Assembly: GCA_963752605.1 (NCBI GenBank)
Contig: CAVVYW010000006.1
Span: forward strand, 930,001 to 994,000
DNA: 64,000 bases
From: CAVVYW01 sp963752605
GTDB lineage: Bacteria; Actinomycetota; Thermoleophilia; Solirubrobacterales; 70-9
Direction: 5' to 3'
A program made the position numbers and the translations under genes. Position 1 is the first letter of the stretch. Every line of letters begins with the position of its first letter. This document shows positions 37,746 to 46,279 of this stretch, one piece after another. The notes below the pieces were generated by a model that was given only the letters and a program-made list of their open reading frames with translations, made no database searches and was not told where the DNA came from.

Positions 37746-40514
37746 TCAATGCGCCTGCTCCCAGTTCGGACCGATGCCGACTTCGGCGACCAGCGGCACC
37801 GACAGTTGCGCGATGCCGGCCATCAGCGCCGGGATGTGCTGCTTCGCCCATTCGATCTCGGCATCGGGCACCTCGAACACCAGCTCGTCGTGCACCTGCA
37901 TCACCATCTTCGTCGCGCGCCCTTCGCGGTCGAGCGCCTGCTGCACCGCCAGCATCGCGAGCTTGATCAGGTCGGCCGCAGTGCCTTGCATCGGCGCGTT
38001 GATCGCCTGCCGCTCGGCGGCGCTGCGCCGCGGACCGCTGCCGCCACGGATCTCGGGCAGGTAGATGCGGCGCCCGTACAGCGTCTCGACATAGCCTTTG
38101 TCGGCCGCCGCCGTGCGTGTCTGGTCCATGTAGCGCTTCACGTTCGGATAACGCGCGAAGTAGCGGTCGATGTAGTCGCGCGCCGCCTTCGTCTCGATGC
38201 CGAGGTTGCTTGCCAGGCCGAACGCGCCCATGCCGTAGATGAGGCCGAAGTTGATCACTTTCGCGTAGCGGCGCTGCTCGCTGCTCACGTCGGGCACCGC
38301 CACGCCGAACACCTCGCTCGCGGTCGCGCGGTGCACGTCGACGCCGTCGGAAAACGCGCGCAGCAGGCCTTCGTCGGCGCTGATGTGCGCCATGATGCGC
38401 AGCTCGATCTGCGAATAGTCGGCGCTCAGGATCGAGTGCCCTGGGGGCGCGATGAACGCCTCGCGCACGCGCCGGCCTTCCGGCGTGCGGATGGGGATGT
38501 TCTGCAGGTTCGGCTCGTTGCTCGACAGCCGGCCGGTCACCGCGACCGCCTGTGCATAGGTGGTGTGCACGCGGCCGGTCGCCGGGTTCACCATCTGCGG
38601 CAGCTTGTCGGTGTAGGTGCCCTTCAGCTTGGCAAGGCTGCGGTGCTCGAGCAGCTTGGCCGGCAACGGGAAATCGGCGGCCAGTCGCTCCAGCACTTCC
38701 TCGTCGGTCGACGGTGTGCCGCTCGCGGTTTTCTTCACCACCGGCAGGCCCATCTTGCCGAACACGATCTCGCCGATCTGCTTCGGGCTGCCGAGGTTGA
38801 ACGGCTGCCCCGCGAGCGCGTACGCCTCGCGCTCGAGCGCGAACATGCGCTCGGCGAGCTCCTGGCTTTGTCTGGCCAGCAGCGTGCTGTCGATCAGCAC
38901 GCCGTTGCGCTCGATGCGCGCGAGCAGCGCCGACATCGGCAGCTCGATCTCCTGATAGACGCGGCGCAGGCCGGGCTCGGCCTCGATGCGCGGCCACAGG
39001 CTGCGGTGCACGTGCAGGCACATCTCGCTGTCCTCGCACGAGTACTCGGTCGCGCGCGCGATGTCGACCTGCGCGAACGGGATCTGGTTCGCGCCGCGCC
39101 CGGTGACGTCTTCATAGCTCAGGCCGCTGCGATCGAGGTGGCGCGACGCGAGGTTGTCGAGCGCGTGCGGCTTGTGCGCCTCGTACACGTAGCTTTGCAG
39201 CATCGTGTCGTGCACATAGCCGCGCACGGTGATGCCGAGGCTGGCGAACACGTGCGTGTCGTACTTGATGTGCTGGCCGAGCTTCGGCTTGTGCGCGTCC
39301 TCGAGCCAGGGTTTCAGCTTGCCGAGCACGAACGCGGCGGGCAACTGGTCCGGCGCGCCCGCGTAGCTGTGGGCGAGCGGGACATAGGCTGCTTCGCCGG
39401 CCGCGACCGAAAACGAAATGCCGATCAGCCGCGCACGGATCGGGTCGAGCGAATCGGTTTCGGTGTCGAGCGCCACCAGCGGCGCCGCGTCGAGCTTCGC
39501 AATCCACGCGTCGAGCGCTTCGGAGGTGAGCAGCGTCTCGTAGTGCTTCGGCAGCGCGAGCGTGGCCACGGCGGGCTTCGGCGCTTCGGCCGGCTTCTCG
39601 GCGGCCGGCGGTGCCGCGCTCGCGGTCGCGATGATGCCCAGCGATTCTTCGAGCTCCTTGCGCCATGCCTTGAAGCCGTAGCGGATGTAGAACTGCAGCA
39701 ACGCCTCGCGTTGCGGCGGCCGCAGCGCGAGCGCATCGAGCGCCGGCCAGCCGGCGACGTGCTCCTTCAGGTCGCAATCGGTCAACACCGTGACGAGGCG
39801 CCGGCCTTGCGGCAGCCAGTCGAGCACCTTGCGCAGGTTCTCGCCGGCCACACCCTTGATGCTGTCGGCCGCGCGCATCACGCCTTCGAGCGAGCCGTGC
39901 TCGACGATCCACTTGGCAGCGGTCTTCGGTCCGACCTTGTCGACGCCGGGCACGTTGTCGACCGAGTCACCGACGAGTGTCAGGTAGTCGACGAAGCGAT
40001 CGGGCGGCACGCCGAACTTCTGCTTCACGCCTTCGACGTCGAGCCGCTCGTTGCTCATCGTGTTGATCAGCGTCACACGTTCGTCGACGAGCTGCGCAAG
40101 GTCCTTGTCGCCGGTCGACACGACGACCTTGTGCCCCGCTTGCGCCGCCACTTTCGAGATCGTGCCGATCGCGTCGTCGGCCTCGATGCGCGGCACGCAC
40201 AGCACCGGCCAGCCGAGCAATTCGACGACTTCGAGGATCGGCTCGACCTGCTGCGTCAGCGCGTCGGGCATCGGCGTGCGAGTGGCCTTGTACTGCGGGT
40301 ACCACTCGTCGCGAATGGTCTTGCCCTTGTCGTCGAACACGCACGCGGCGTAGTCCGGCTTCACGTCCTGCAGGCCCTTTCTCAGCATCGCGATCATGCC
40401 GTGGATCGCGCCGGTCGGAAAACCGTCTTGCGGGCTGCGCAGGTCGGGTAGCGCGTGGTAAGCGCGGTAGAGATAGCTGGAACCATCCACCAACAACAGT
40501 GTCTTTTCACCCAT
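37746..40514 (-). CDS. polA: DNA polymerase I
   Basis: Intact 922-residue PolA. The 5'-3' exonuclease begins KTLLLVDGSSYLYRAYHALP with DNVPGVDKVGPKTAAKW. The proofreading domain has VALDTETDSLDPIRARLIGI and GQHIKYDTHVF. The polymerase domain has SADYSQIELRIMAHIS, AKVINFGLIYGMGAFGLA and MVMQVHDELVFEVPD. ATG 40514 (MGEKTLLLVDG) is chosen over a 90-codon upstream extension that would overlap the divergent DUF2782 gene. Confidence 0.96.
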   Translation of the reverse strand: MGEKTLLLVDGSSYLYRAYHALPDLRSPQDGFPTGAIHGMIAMLRKGLQDVKPDYAACVFDDKGKTIRDEWYPQYKATRTPMPDALTQQVEPILEVVELLGWPVLCVPRIEADDAIGTISKVAAQAGHKVVVSTGDKDLAQLVDERVTLINTMSNERLDVEGVKQKFGVPPDRFVDYLTLVGDSVDNVPGVDKVGPKTAAKWIVEHGSLEGVMRAADSIKGVAGENLRKVLDWLPQGRRLVTVLTDCDLKEHVAGWPALDALALRPPQREALLQFYIRYGFKAWRKELEESLGIIATASAAPPAAEKPAEAPKPAVATLALPKHYETLLTSEALDAWIAKLDAAPLVALDTETDSLDPIRARLIGISFSVAAGEAAYVPLAHSYAGAPDQLPAAFVLGKLKPWLEDAHKPKLGQHIKYDTHVFASLGITVRGYVHDTMLQSYVYEAHKPHALDNLASRHLDRSGLSYEDVTGRGANQIPFAQVDIARATEYSCEDSEMCLHVHRSLWPRIEAEPGLRRVYQEIELPMSALLARIERNGVLIDSTLLARQSQELAERMFALEREAYALAGQPFNLGSPKQIGEIVFGKMGLPVVKKTASGTPSTDEEVLERLAADFPLPAKLLEHRSLAKLKGTYTDKLPQMVNPATGRVHTTYAQAVAVTGRLSSNEPNLQNIPIRTPEGRRVREAFIAPPGHSILSADYSQIELRIMAHISADEGLLRAFSDGVDVHRATASEVFGVAVPDVSSEQRRYAKVINFGLIYGMGAFGLASNLGIETKAARDYIDRYFARYPNVKRYMDQTRTAAADKGYVETLYGRRIYLPEIRGGSGPRRSAAERQAINAPMQGTAADLIKLAMLAVQQALDREGRATKMVMQVHDELVFEVPDAEIEWAKQHIPALMAGIAQLSVPLVAEVGIGPNWEQAH

Positions 40515-40549
40515 GTCTGCATTGTGAATGAAGGTCCTAGAATCGAGAG

Positions 40550-40892
40550 ATGCGATACCCATCGATGCTCGTGCTGCTCGCTGCAGGCTGCGTGGCGCTC
40601 GGCGCGCAAGCGCAGCAGCGCCCAGCGCAGTGCCGAGCCCGAGCGCAGCACGGAGCCGCGACGCAGCGCCGAGCCGCAGATCAAGCGCATCGTCATCGAA
40701 GACGAGGGTGCGCGCATCGACGAGCTGCGCGTGCGCGGCGTGACCAAACGCATCACGGTGACACCGAAGACCGGCGGAAAGGTCGCCTACGAAATCATCC
40801 CGGCGGACCCGTCGCACGACGAGCCCTTCACTGCCAGAAGTGGACGCAGCGGCGCGTCGGGTCAAAGCGTGTGGCACGTGCTCGAATTCTGA
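40550..40892 (+). CDS. DUF2782 family exported protein, one frameshift
   Basis: Signal peptide MRYPSMLVLLAAGCVALGAQ A, then after a frame break near 40620 a low-complexity stretch (RSAEPERSTEPRRSAEP) and the domain RIVIEDEGARIDELRVRGVT KRITVTPKTGGKVAYEI. About 113 residues. This domain of unknown function is regularly encoded between polA and thrB in betaproteobacteria, as here. Periplasmic or lipid-attached role unknown. Eight bases separate it from thrB. Confidence 0.8.
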
Positions 40893-40899
40893 CCACGCC

Positions 40900-41859
40900 A
40901 TGGCGGTCTTCACCGAGGTCTCGTTCGATGAGGCCGCTGCGCTGATCGGGCGTTTGCGCATCGGCGAGCTGACCTCGCTGAAAGGCATCGTGTCGGGCAT
41001 CGAGAACACCAACTACTTCGCCGACACCACCGAAGGGCGCTACGTGCTGACGCTGTTCGAGCGGCTGAGCTTCGAGCAACTGCCCTTCTACCTGCACCTG
41101 ATGAAGCACCTCGCCGATCGCGGCATTCCGGTGCCCGGGCCGCATGGCGATGCCTCCGGCGAGCTGCTGCACGTCGTGCTCGGCAAGCCGGCCGCGGTGG
41201 TCGACCGGTTGCGCGGTGCCCACGAGCTCGCGCCCGCACCCGCGCATTGTGCGAACGTGGGCGCGATGCTGGCGCGCATGCACGACGCAGCGCTCGACTA
41301 CCCGCGCAAACAGCCCAACTTGCGCGGGCTGTCGTGGTGGATCGAAACGGCGCCGCGGGTGCTGCCGTTCGTCGACGCCGCGCAGCGCGAATTGATCGAG
41401 AGCGAGCTCGCGTTCCAGCAGGCGCTCGCGGCGTCGCCGGCGTGCGCCACGCTGCCGCGCGGCCCGATCCATGCCGACCTGTTTCGCGACAACGTGATGT
41501 TCGAAGACGGCGAGCTGACCGGCTTCTTCGATTTCTATTTCGCCGGCGTCGATCACCTGGTCTACGACATCGCGATCTGTCTGAACGACTGGTGCATCGA
41601 CCTCGACACCGGCCGGCTCGACGAAGACCGCGCCAGCGCATTCGTCGCCGGCTATGACGGGGTGCGTGTGCTCAGCGGCGCCGAGCTGCGCCTCATGCCG
41701 GCGATGATGCGTGCCGGCGCACTGCGCTTCTGGCTGTCACGCCTGTGGGACCTGCACCTGCCGCGCGACGCGACGATGCTCAAGCCTCACGATCCGACCC
41801 ACTTCGAGCGCGTGCTGCGCGAACGCGTCGCGCGGCCCTGGCATCACATCCGGTACTGA
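40900..41859 (+). CDS. thrB: Homoserine kinase (APH-fold ThrB)
   Basis: 319 residues, intact. Phosphorylates homoserine in threonine synthesis. Motifs: LTSLKGIVSGIENTNYFADT TEG (nucleotide loop), YVLTLFERL, GPIHADLFRDNVMFEDGELT GFFDFYFAG (catalytic HxDxxxxN and DFxxxG). This is the aminoglycoside-phosphotransferase-type homoserine kinase of betaproteobacteria, not the GHMP type. ATG at 40900. Confidence 0.92.
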   Translation: MAVFTEVSFDEAAALIGRLRIGELTSLKGIVSGIENTNYFADTTEGRYVLTLFERLSFEQLPFYLHLMKHLADRGIPVPGPHGDASGELLHVVLGKPAAVVDRLRGAHELAPAPAHCANVGAMLARMHDAALDYPRKQPNLRGLSWWIETAPRVLPFVDAAQRELIESELAFQQALAASPACATLPRGPIHADLFRDNVMFEDGELTGFFDFYFAGVDHLVYDIAICLNDWCIDLDTGRLDEDRASAFVAGYDGVRVLSGAELRLMPAMMRAGALRFWLSRLWDLHLPRDATMLKPHDPTHFERVLRERVARPWHHIRY

Positions 41860-41861
41860 TG

Positions 41862-42153
41862 AGCCACCCCCGTAGCGCCTTCGGCGGCCTGCAGGCCGCG
41901 CCGGACCGGGGACGGTCTCCCCTGAGACACAAACCGCAGGGACTGTTCGAGTCCGGGCTCGGCCCCCTCGAGCGGGGCTGAGCCCGGACACGAAAGGTCC
42001 GGTGGACCTTTCGTGCCTGGCGAAGAGCCGGGCCGCTGGCCCGGCGCGGCCTGCAAGGCACACCGGCGGACCGGCGGAGCCGGATCCGCGGTGTCTGCCT
42101 GGGTCAGTCGGTTCGTGCGATCCGGGTTCCGCTTCGGCACCGTGGAAACTGCG
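41862..42153 (+). repeat. Dispersed intergenic repeat, copy B
   Basis: Begins at the thrB stop and fills the gap to the next gene. The core 41964-42093 differs from copy A (28422-28551) at a single base. An extra ~80 bases rich in GCCTGCAGGCCGC-type palindromes lie between the shared left end and the core. Same orientation relative to the flanking genes as copy A. Confidence 0.8.
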
Positions 42154-42945
42154 ATGAAACTGAAAGCCGTTTCGGCCCGCCAGGGCGCCAACTGGTTGCG
42201 CTCCGGATTCCTCGTCTTCTTCAGGCGCCCGCTCGCGTTCACCGCGCTGTTCGCCGGGTTCCTGTTCGTCGCGTTCGTGCTGTTGCTGCTGCCGGTGGTG
42301 GGCGGTGTGCTGCTGCTGATGTCGTTGCCGCTGATCACGCTCGGCTTCATGCTCGCGACGAGAGAGACGATTCGCGAGCAGGTGCCGACACCGGCCGTGT
42401 TCGTCACGCCGCTGCGCGGTGATGCGCCACGCCGCAAGGCGCTGATCCTGCTCGGCGGCATCTACGCGATCGCCACGCTGGCCATCATCGCGCTCAGCGA
42501 CTGGGCCGACGGCGGCAAGTTCGAGGCACTGCAGGCCGCAATGGGCAACAGCAAGGTCAGCCGCGAAGCGGTCGACCAGATGTTGCTCGACCCGCAGCTG
42601 CACTTCGGGCTGCTGGTGCGCTTCGGCCTGGCCGGTGTGCTGTCGGTCCCGTTCTGGTTCGCACCCGCGCTCGTGCACTGGGACGGGCAAGGCGTCGGCC
42701 AGTCGCTGTTTTCGAGCACGCTCGCGGTGTGGCGCGCGCGTGGCGCGTTCACGATCTACCTGCTGGCGTGGGGCATCGTGATCACCGTATTCGGCGTGCT
42801 CGTGCAGCTCGTGTTCTCGATGCTCGGCACGCCGCAGATGGCCGGCGTGGCCGCATTGCCGGGCGCGCTGATGTTCTCGACCGTGTTCTACGCGTCGCTG
42901 TACTTCAGCTTCGCCGACAGCTTCGAAGCCGAAGCGGCCGCATGA
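42154..42945 (+). CDS. BPSS1780-family inner membrane protein
   Basis: 263 residues with six or so hydrophobic segments: RPLAFTALFAGFLFVAFVLL LLPVVGGVLLLMSLPLITLG, KALILLGGIYAIATLAIIAL, FTIYLLAWGIVITVFGVLVQ. The N-terminal VSARQGANWLRSGF is characteristic of this betaproteobacterial family of unknown function. ATG 42154 comes directly after the dispersed repeat. Confidence 0.8.
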   Translation: MKLKAVSARQGANWLRSGFLVFFRRPLAFTALFAGFLFVAFVLLLLPVVGGVLLLMSLPLITLGFMLATRETIREQVPTPAVFVTPLRGDAPRRKALILLGGIYAIATLAIIALSDWADGGKFEALQAAMGNSKVSREAVDQMLLDPQLHFGLLVRFGLAGVLSVPFWFAPALVHWDGQGVGQSLFSSTLAVWRARGAFTIYLLAWGIVITVFGVLVQLVFSMLGTPQMAGVAALPGALMFSTVFYASLYFSFADSFEAEAAA

Positions 42946-42964
42946 CGAGCGCGTGCCGCGTTAC

Positions 42965-42996
42965 AAAAAAGGCCGACCGCTTGCGCGGCCGGCCTC
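42965..42996 (-). terminator. Intrinsic terminator of phoX
   Basis: On the minus strand AGGCCGGCCGC, loop GCAA, GCGGTCGGCCT (one G-T pair), then TTTTTTG. It lies 27 bases after the phoX stop. Confidence 0.85.
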
Positions 42997-43022
42997 GTCC
43001 CCAAACGATTGTTGTTGTTCTT

Positions 43023-45263
43023 TCAGCTGCCGATCCGCCCACCGTCGTTCTTCGTGATGACGATGGTCGCGGAGCGTGGTCTTGCATTCGCGCCGCCGGC
43101 GCCGTAGCCGGCGTTGCCCGGCCAGTGGCTGAGGTACTTGGTCGGATCGGCGACGTTGGCGGCGGTGATCGTCTCGCCCGGATGCTGGATGTTGACGAAG
43201 ATCGTCTTGCCGTCGGGCGTTTCGGTGATGCCGGTGATCTCGCAATCGCCCGGCCCGACGAGGAAGCGGCGCAGCGTGTCGGCGGCCGGCTTCTTGCCGA
43301 CGTAGGTGTCGACGTTCAGCGCGCTGCCGTTCGCACGCGTGTAGCTCAGCGTGGTCTTCACGCCGTCACCCACCTTGCCGGCCACGCCGACCAGCAGCAT
43401 GCAGTTGGTCACGTCGGTGTACGCGCCGTCGTCGGTCTGGATCCAGCACAGGCCGGTGGCCTTGCTGAAGAACAGCCCGTCGGGGCTCGAGAAGTCCTGG
43501 TCGGCCGTCAGCGACGACAGGTTGACCTTCGCGGCGTCGGCGTCCGACTGCGCGCCGAACAGGTACACGTCCCACGTGAAGGTCGTGGCCGCGCTTTCGC
43601 CGCCGGTCTCGGCCATGCGGATGATGTGGCCGTTGATGTTGCCCGGCGCGCCGGGTGCGCCGCCGCCGATGGCGTCGGAGTAGGCACGCGGGTTGGCGCC
43701 GTCGAGCCCTTGCTGGGCCGAGCCGGAAGGATCGACCTTGCGGTTGCTGTTGTTCGTCAGCGTGCAGTAGATGTCGCCGGTGGTCGGATGCACCGCGGTC
43801 CACTCGGGGCGGTCCATCTTCGTCGCGCCGACCGCATCGGCCGCGAGCCGCGCGTTGACCAGCACGTCGGCCTGATCGGCGAACGCATAGGTGGCATAGC
43901 CCGCGATCGTCGCGTTGGTGATCGTCAGCTCGATCCACTGGCCGGTGCCGTCGGCGTTGAACTTCGCGACGTAGAGCTTGCCGGCGTCGAGGTACTTGTC
44001 GCCTGTGGCGATGCGGTTCGCCGCGTCGGCGTCGGCGTCGGCCCAGGTCGCGGTCGACACGAACTTGTAGATGTATTCGCCGCGCGAGTCGTCACCCATG
44101 TACGCCGCGAGCGGCTTGCCGGCGACCGGTTTGCCGAAGATCGCGCTCTCGTGCGCGAAGCGGCCGAGCGCCGTGCGCTTCTTCACCGCGGCAGCCTTGT
44201 TGTACGGGTCGATCTCGACCATGTACCCGAAGCCGTTCATCTCGTTGCGGTAGTCGTCGGTGCCGTCGGTCGAAGTGCCGAGCTTGCTGATGTTCCAGCG
44301 GGCGTACTTGTCATCGGCGCCCGACGTCTCCCAGCCGTGGCGGCTGGTCGCGCCTTGCGCGCGGCCGTAGCGGTTGAGCGAGGTCACGCTCTTGTCGTTG
44401 CCGCGCGCCGCGTTGTCGGCGGCGCCTCGCGTGAAGTAGTTGAACCAGTTCTCTTCGCCGGTGATGTAGGTGCCCCACGGCGTGACGCCGCCGCCGCAGT
44501 TGTTGATCGTGCCGCGCGTGGCGGTGCCTGCGGTGGAGTGCTTGGTCTTCAACAACGCGTTGCCGCGCGCCGGGCCCGAGATCTCGATCGGGGTGAGCGC
44601 CGTCACGCGGCGATTGAAGCTCGAGCCCGGCAGGTAGCCGAACTTGCCGCCGGTCTTCGCGACCTCGAAAACCGCCACGCCGTGCGCCGGAATTTCCTTG
44701 TCGGACTGCGCCGCCGGCCGCGGGTTCGGGCTCGAGCCGGCGACGTGCAGGAAGTGATCGGTGAGCGCCTCGTGGTTGCATGCCAGCAGCCCGCGGTCGT
44801 TGCTCGTTCGATCGGGAGTGCCCGTTGCCGACAGCCCGAAATAGAACAGGCCGTCGTGATGATCGCCGGCGCGGTTGTCGTAATCGGTGTCGGTGCCGTC
44901 GTTCTTGAACGCCGGCGTGGTCGCGGTCAGCGGGTCGCCGAGCGCGTAGATGACGGTCGCGGTGTAGCCGGCAGGCACGGTCAGCGTGTCGGCCAGGCTC
45001 TTCGGCACCGCGGTGAATGCGAGCTTGTCGATGCTGGCCGGCGTGGCCGGCGTCGACGGGGGCGGATCGTCATCGCTGCCGCCGCAAGCACTCAGCCCGA
45101 AGCCGCCGAGCACGGCCGTCGCAGCACTGCCGACGCCGCCGCGCAGCACGGCGCGCCGGCTCAGGCGCGCATCGAGGACGTCGTTGAAGCTTTCGTTGCC
45201 GGAGGTGTTGAGGTCGGTTTCGTCGAGCAGAGCGTGTGCGGGCAGATCAACGGGCTTGTTCAT
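43023..45263 (-). CDS. phoX: PhoX-family alkaline phosphatase (DUF839), TAT-exported
   Basis: 746 residues. A TAT signal (LDARLSRRAVLRGGVGSAAT AVLGGFGLSACGG) ends with a possible lipobox cysteine. The body shows the DUF839/PhoX landmarks: GLLACNHEALTDHFL, GTINNCGGGVTPWGTYITGE ENW, GRFAHESAIF, YMGDDSRGEYIYKFVS, DRPEWTAVHPTTGDIYCTLT NNS, and NINGHIIRMAE, LFVNIQHPGE-like end (IFVNIQHPGETITA). PhoX enzymes are Ca/Fe-dependent monoesterases used under phosphate starvation. A four-unit Pho box stands upstream and an intrinsic terminator downstream. ATG 45263. Confidence 0.9.
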   Translation of the reverse strand: MNKPVDLPAHALLDETDLNTSGNESFNDVLDARLSRRAVLRGGVGSAATAVLGGFGLSACGGSDDDPPPSTPATPASIDKLAFTAVPKSLADTLTVPAGYTATVIYALGDPLTATTPAFKNDGTDTDYDNRAGDHHDGLFYFGLSATGTPDRTSNDRGLLACNHEALTDHFLHVAGSSPNPRPAAQSDKEIPAHGVAVFEVAKTGGKFGYLPGSSFNRRVTALTPIEISGPARGNALLKTKHSTAGTATRGTINNCGGGVTPWGTYITGEENWFNYFTRGAADNAARGNDKSVTSLNRYGRAQGATSRHGWETSGADDKYARWNISKLGTSTDGTDDYRNEMNGFGYMVEIDPYNKAAAVKKRTALGRFAHESAIFGKPVAGKPLAAYMGDDSRGEYIYKFVSTATWADADADAANRIATGDKYLDAGKLYVAKFNADGTGQWIELTITNATIAGYATYAFADQADVLVNARLAADAVGATKMDRPEWTAVHPTTGDIYCTLTNNSNRKVDPSGSAQQGLDGANPRAYSDAIGGGAPGAPGNINGHIIRMAETGGESAATTFTWDVYLFGAQSDADAAKVNLSSLTADQDFSSPDGLFFSKATGLCWIQTDDGAYTDVTNCMLLVGVAGKVGDGVKTTLSYTRANGSALNVDTYVGKKPAADTLRRFLVGPGDCEITGITETPDGKTIFVNIQHPGETITAANVADPTKYLSHWPGNAGYGAGGANARPRSATIVITKNDGGRIGS

Positions 45264-45287
45264 TTGGTATGGGCTTCCGATCGGGTG

Positions 45288-45304
45288 GCGGGTGTAAAAC
45301 CCGC
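45288..45304. repeat. Inverted repeat in the phoX leader
   Basis: GCGGGT-GTAAA-ACCCGC, perfect six-base arms, between the Pho box and the phoX ATG. Could form a leader hairpin. Confidence 0.35.
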
Positions 45305-45322
45305 GAATCCTGTTCGCCGTCG

Positions 45323-45360
45323 ATGAAAGCGACATGACCGGCGCATGACGGCACGGTGAC
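45323..45360 (-). promoter_or_regulatory. Pho box (PhoB binding site), four 11-bp repeats
   Basis: On the minus strand the pentamers GTCAC, GTCAT, GTCAT and TTCAT begin exactly 11 bases apart (their plus-strand complements start at 45356, 45345, 45334 and 45323). PhoB binds tandem 11-bp units with a TGTCA core, so this is a two-dimer site. It ends 59 bases before the phoX start, where the -35 region would be expected. It supports phosphate-starvation control of phoX. Confidence 0.75.
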
Positions 45361-45425
45361 TTTCGGATACGCGAGCACGACGCGCGATGCGCGACAATGC
45401 GAGCCATGCTTGAAGGATCGCCGCC

Positions 45426-45626
45426 ATGTCGTTGATGCTTCGATTGATTGCCTGCGCTGCGCTCGCATTCGGCGTGGCGGGCTGCGCCGTCGTGACGGTG
45501 GCCGGCGCGGTGGCGGGCGCTGCGGTCTCGGTCGGCGGCGCGGTCGTGAGCACCGGCGTCAAGGTCACCGGCAAAGTGATCGAAAAGACGATCGATGCAG
45601 TGACGCCCGGCTCGTCGGAGGAATAG
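45426..45626 (+). CDS. Small lipoprotein, unknown function
   Basis: 66 residues with a lipoprotein signal, MSLMLRLIACAALAFGVAGC, followed by a Val/Ala/Gly-rich segment (VVTVAGAVAGAAVSVGGAVV) that looks membrane-interacting. Similar tiny proteins are annotated as NF038104-type lipoproteins in related bacteria. Divergent from phoX. Confidence 0.7.
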   Translation: MSLMLRLIACAALAFGVAGCAVVTVAGAVAGAAVSVGGAVVSTGVKVTGKVIEKTIDAVTPGSSEE

Positions 45627-45711
45627 GGATGGCGCTTTCCCAATGCTCCCCGACGGGGGCGTGCGCATGCCAAGGGGGTCCGCGCGGCAGGGCGCGTGGA
45701 CCCTGGTCAGG

Positions 45712-46104
45712 TCAGCGTCGCGTGCGGCGGCGTGCGGCAGCAGCCACGACAATCAGGCCGCCGGCCATCAGCGCATAGGTCTCGGGCTCGGGAACAGGTG
45801 CGGTGATGTTGTGAGTCCCGACACCGGGTTGACCGAGACTGGGTTGACTGAACTCGAAGTTGGCGAGATCCGGCCGACCTAGATCGGATTGACCGTGGCG
45901 GATCACGGCAACGAAACGCATCCCTTTCGCCCACGAGGCGGTGTAGCGCGCATTCCCGTTCCCGTAGTCGACGTAGCCCAAGAGGTCATGCGCCAGATGC
46001 CTGCGGCCAACCTGTGAGGCGCTTGCGAAAGTCTCGTTCGGGGCGGCAAACGCCGTTCCGACGAAGGCGAGCGAGATGGCGGTCAAGTAACCCTTGATGT
46101 TCAT
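45712..46104 (-). CDS. PEP-CTERM exported protein with pentapeptide-like repeats
   Basis: 130 residues: signal peptide MNIKGYLTAISLAFVGTAFA, a short body, and the sorting tail VPEPETYALMAGGLIVVAAA with RRRTRR, which exosortase recognises and cleaves. Residues encoded at 45820-45894 form five units SDLGR, PDLAN, FEFSQ, PSLGQ, PGVGT. They fit the pentapeptide-repeat pattern with Leu/Phe at the centre. No exosortase gene is in the window. Function unknown; such proteins are usually part of exopolysaccharide-linked surface layers. Confidence 0.75.
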   Translation of the reverse strand: MNIKGYLTAISLAFVGTAFAAPNETFASASQVGRRHLAHDLLGYVDYGNGNARYTASWAKGMRFVAVIRHGQSDLGRPDLANFEFSQPSLGQPGVGTHNITAPVPEPETYALMAGGLIVVAAAARRRTRR

Positions 46105-46279
46105 GGAAGTCCCCCTCTGTTTGAACCGTTCGTTGCCGTGCTTGTTCACGATCCGTTGTCGCGAGTGTATGGAGACATTGCGTCTCGCCGCCCCACCGTA
46201 TCAGGGGGTACCCTCGACCTATGGGGAGCCCTTCCGACATCCGATGGCGGGCGGCGTTCTTGAGCGGGTGGCTGGCCGA

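Noticed and set aside
37716..40451. 911-codon open frame on the plus strand opposite polA
   Set aside because: Antisense shadow; composition is Arg/Leu/Val-rich with no recognisable domain, and polA is complete on the other strand.
42729..45326. 865-codon open frame on the plus strand opposite phoX
   Set aside because: Antisense shadow of a well-supported gene with signal peptide, Pho box and terminator; long antisense frames are common at this GC content.
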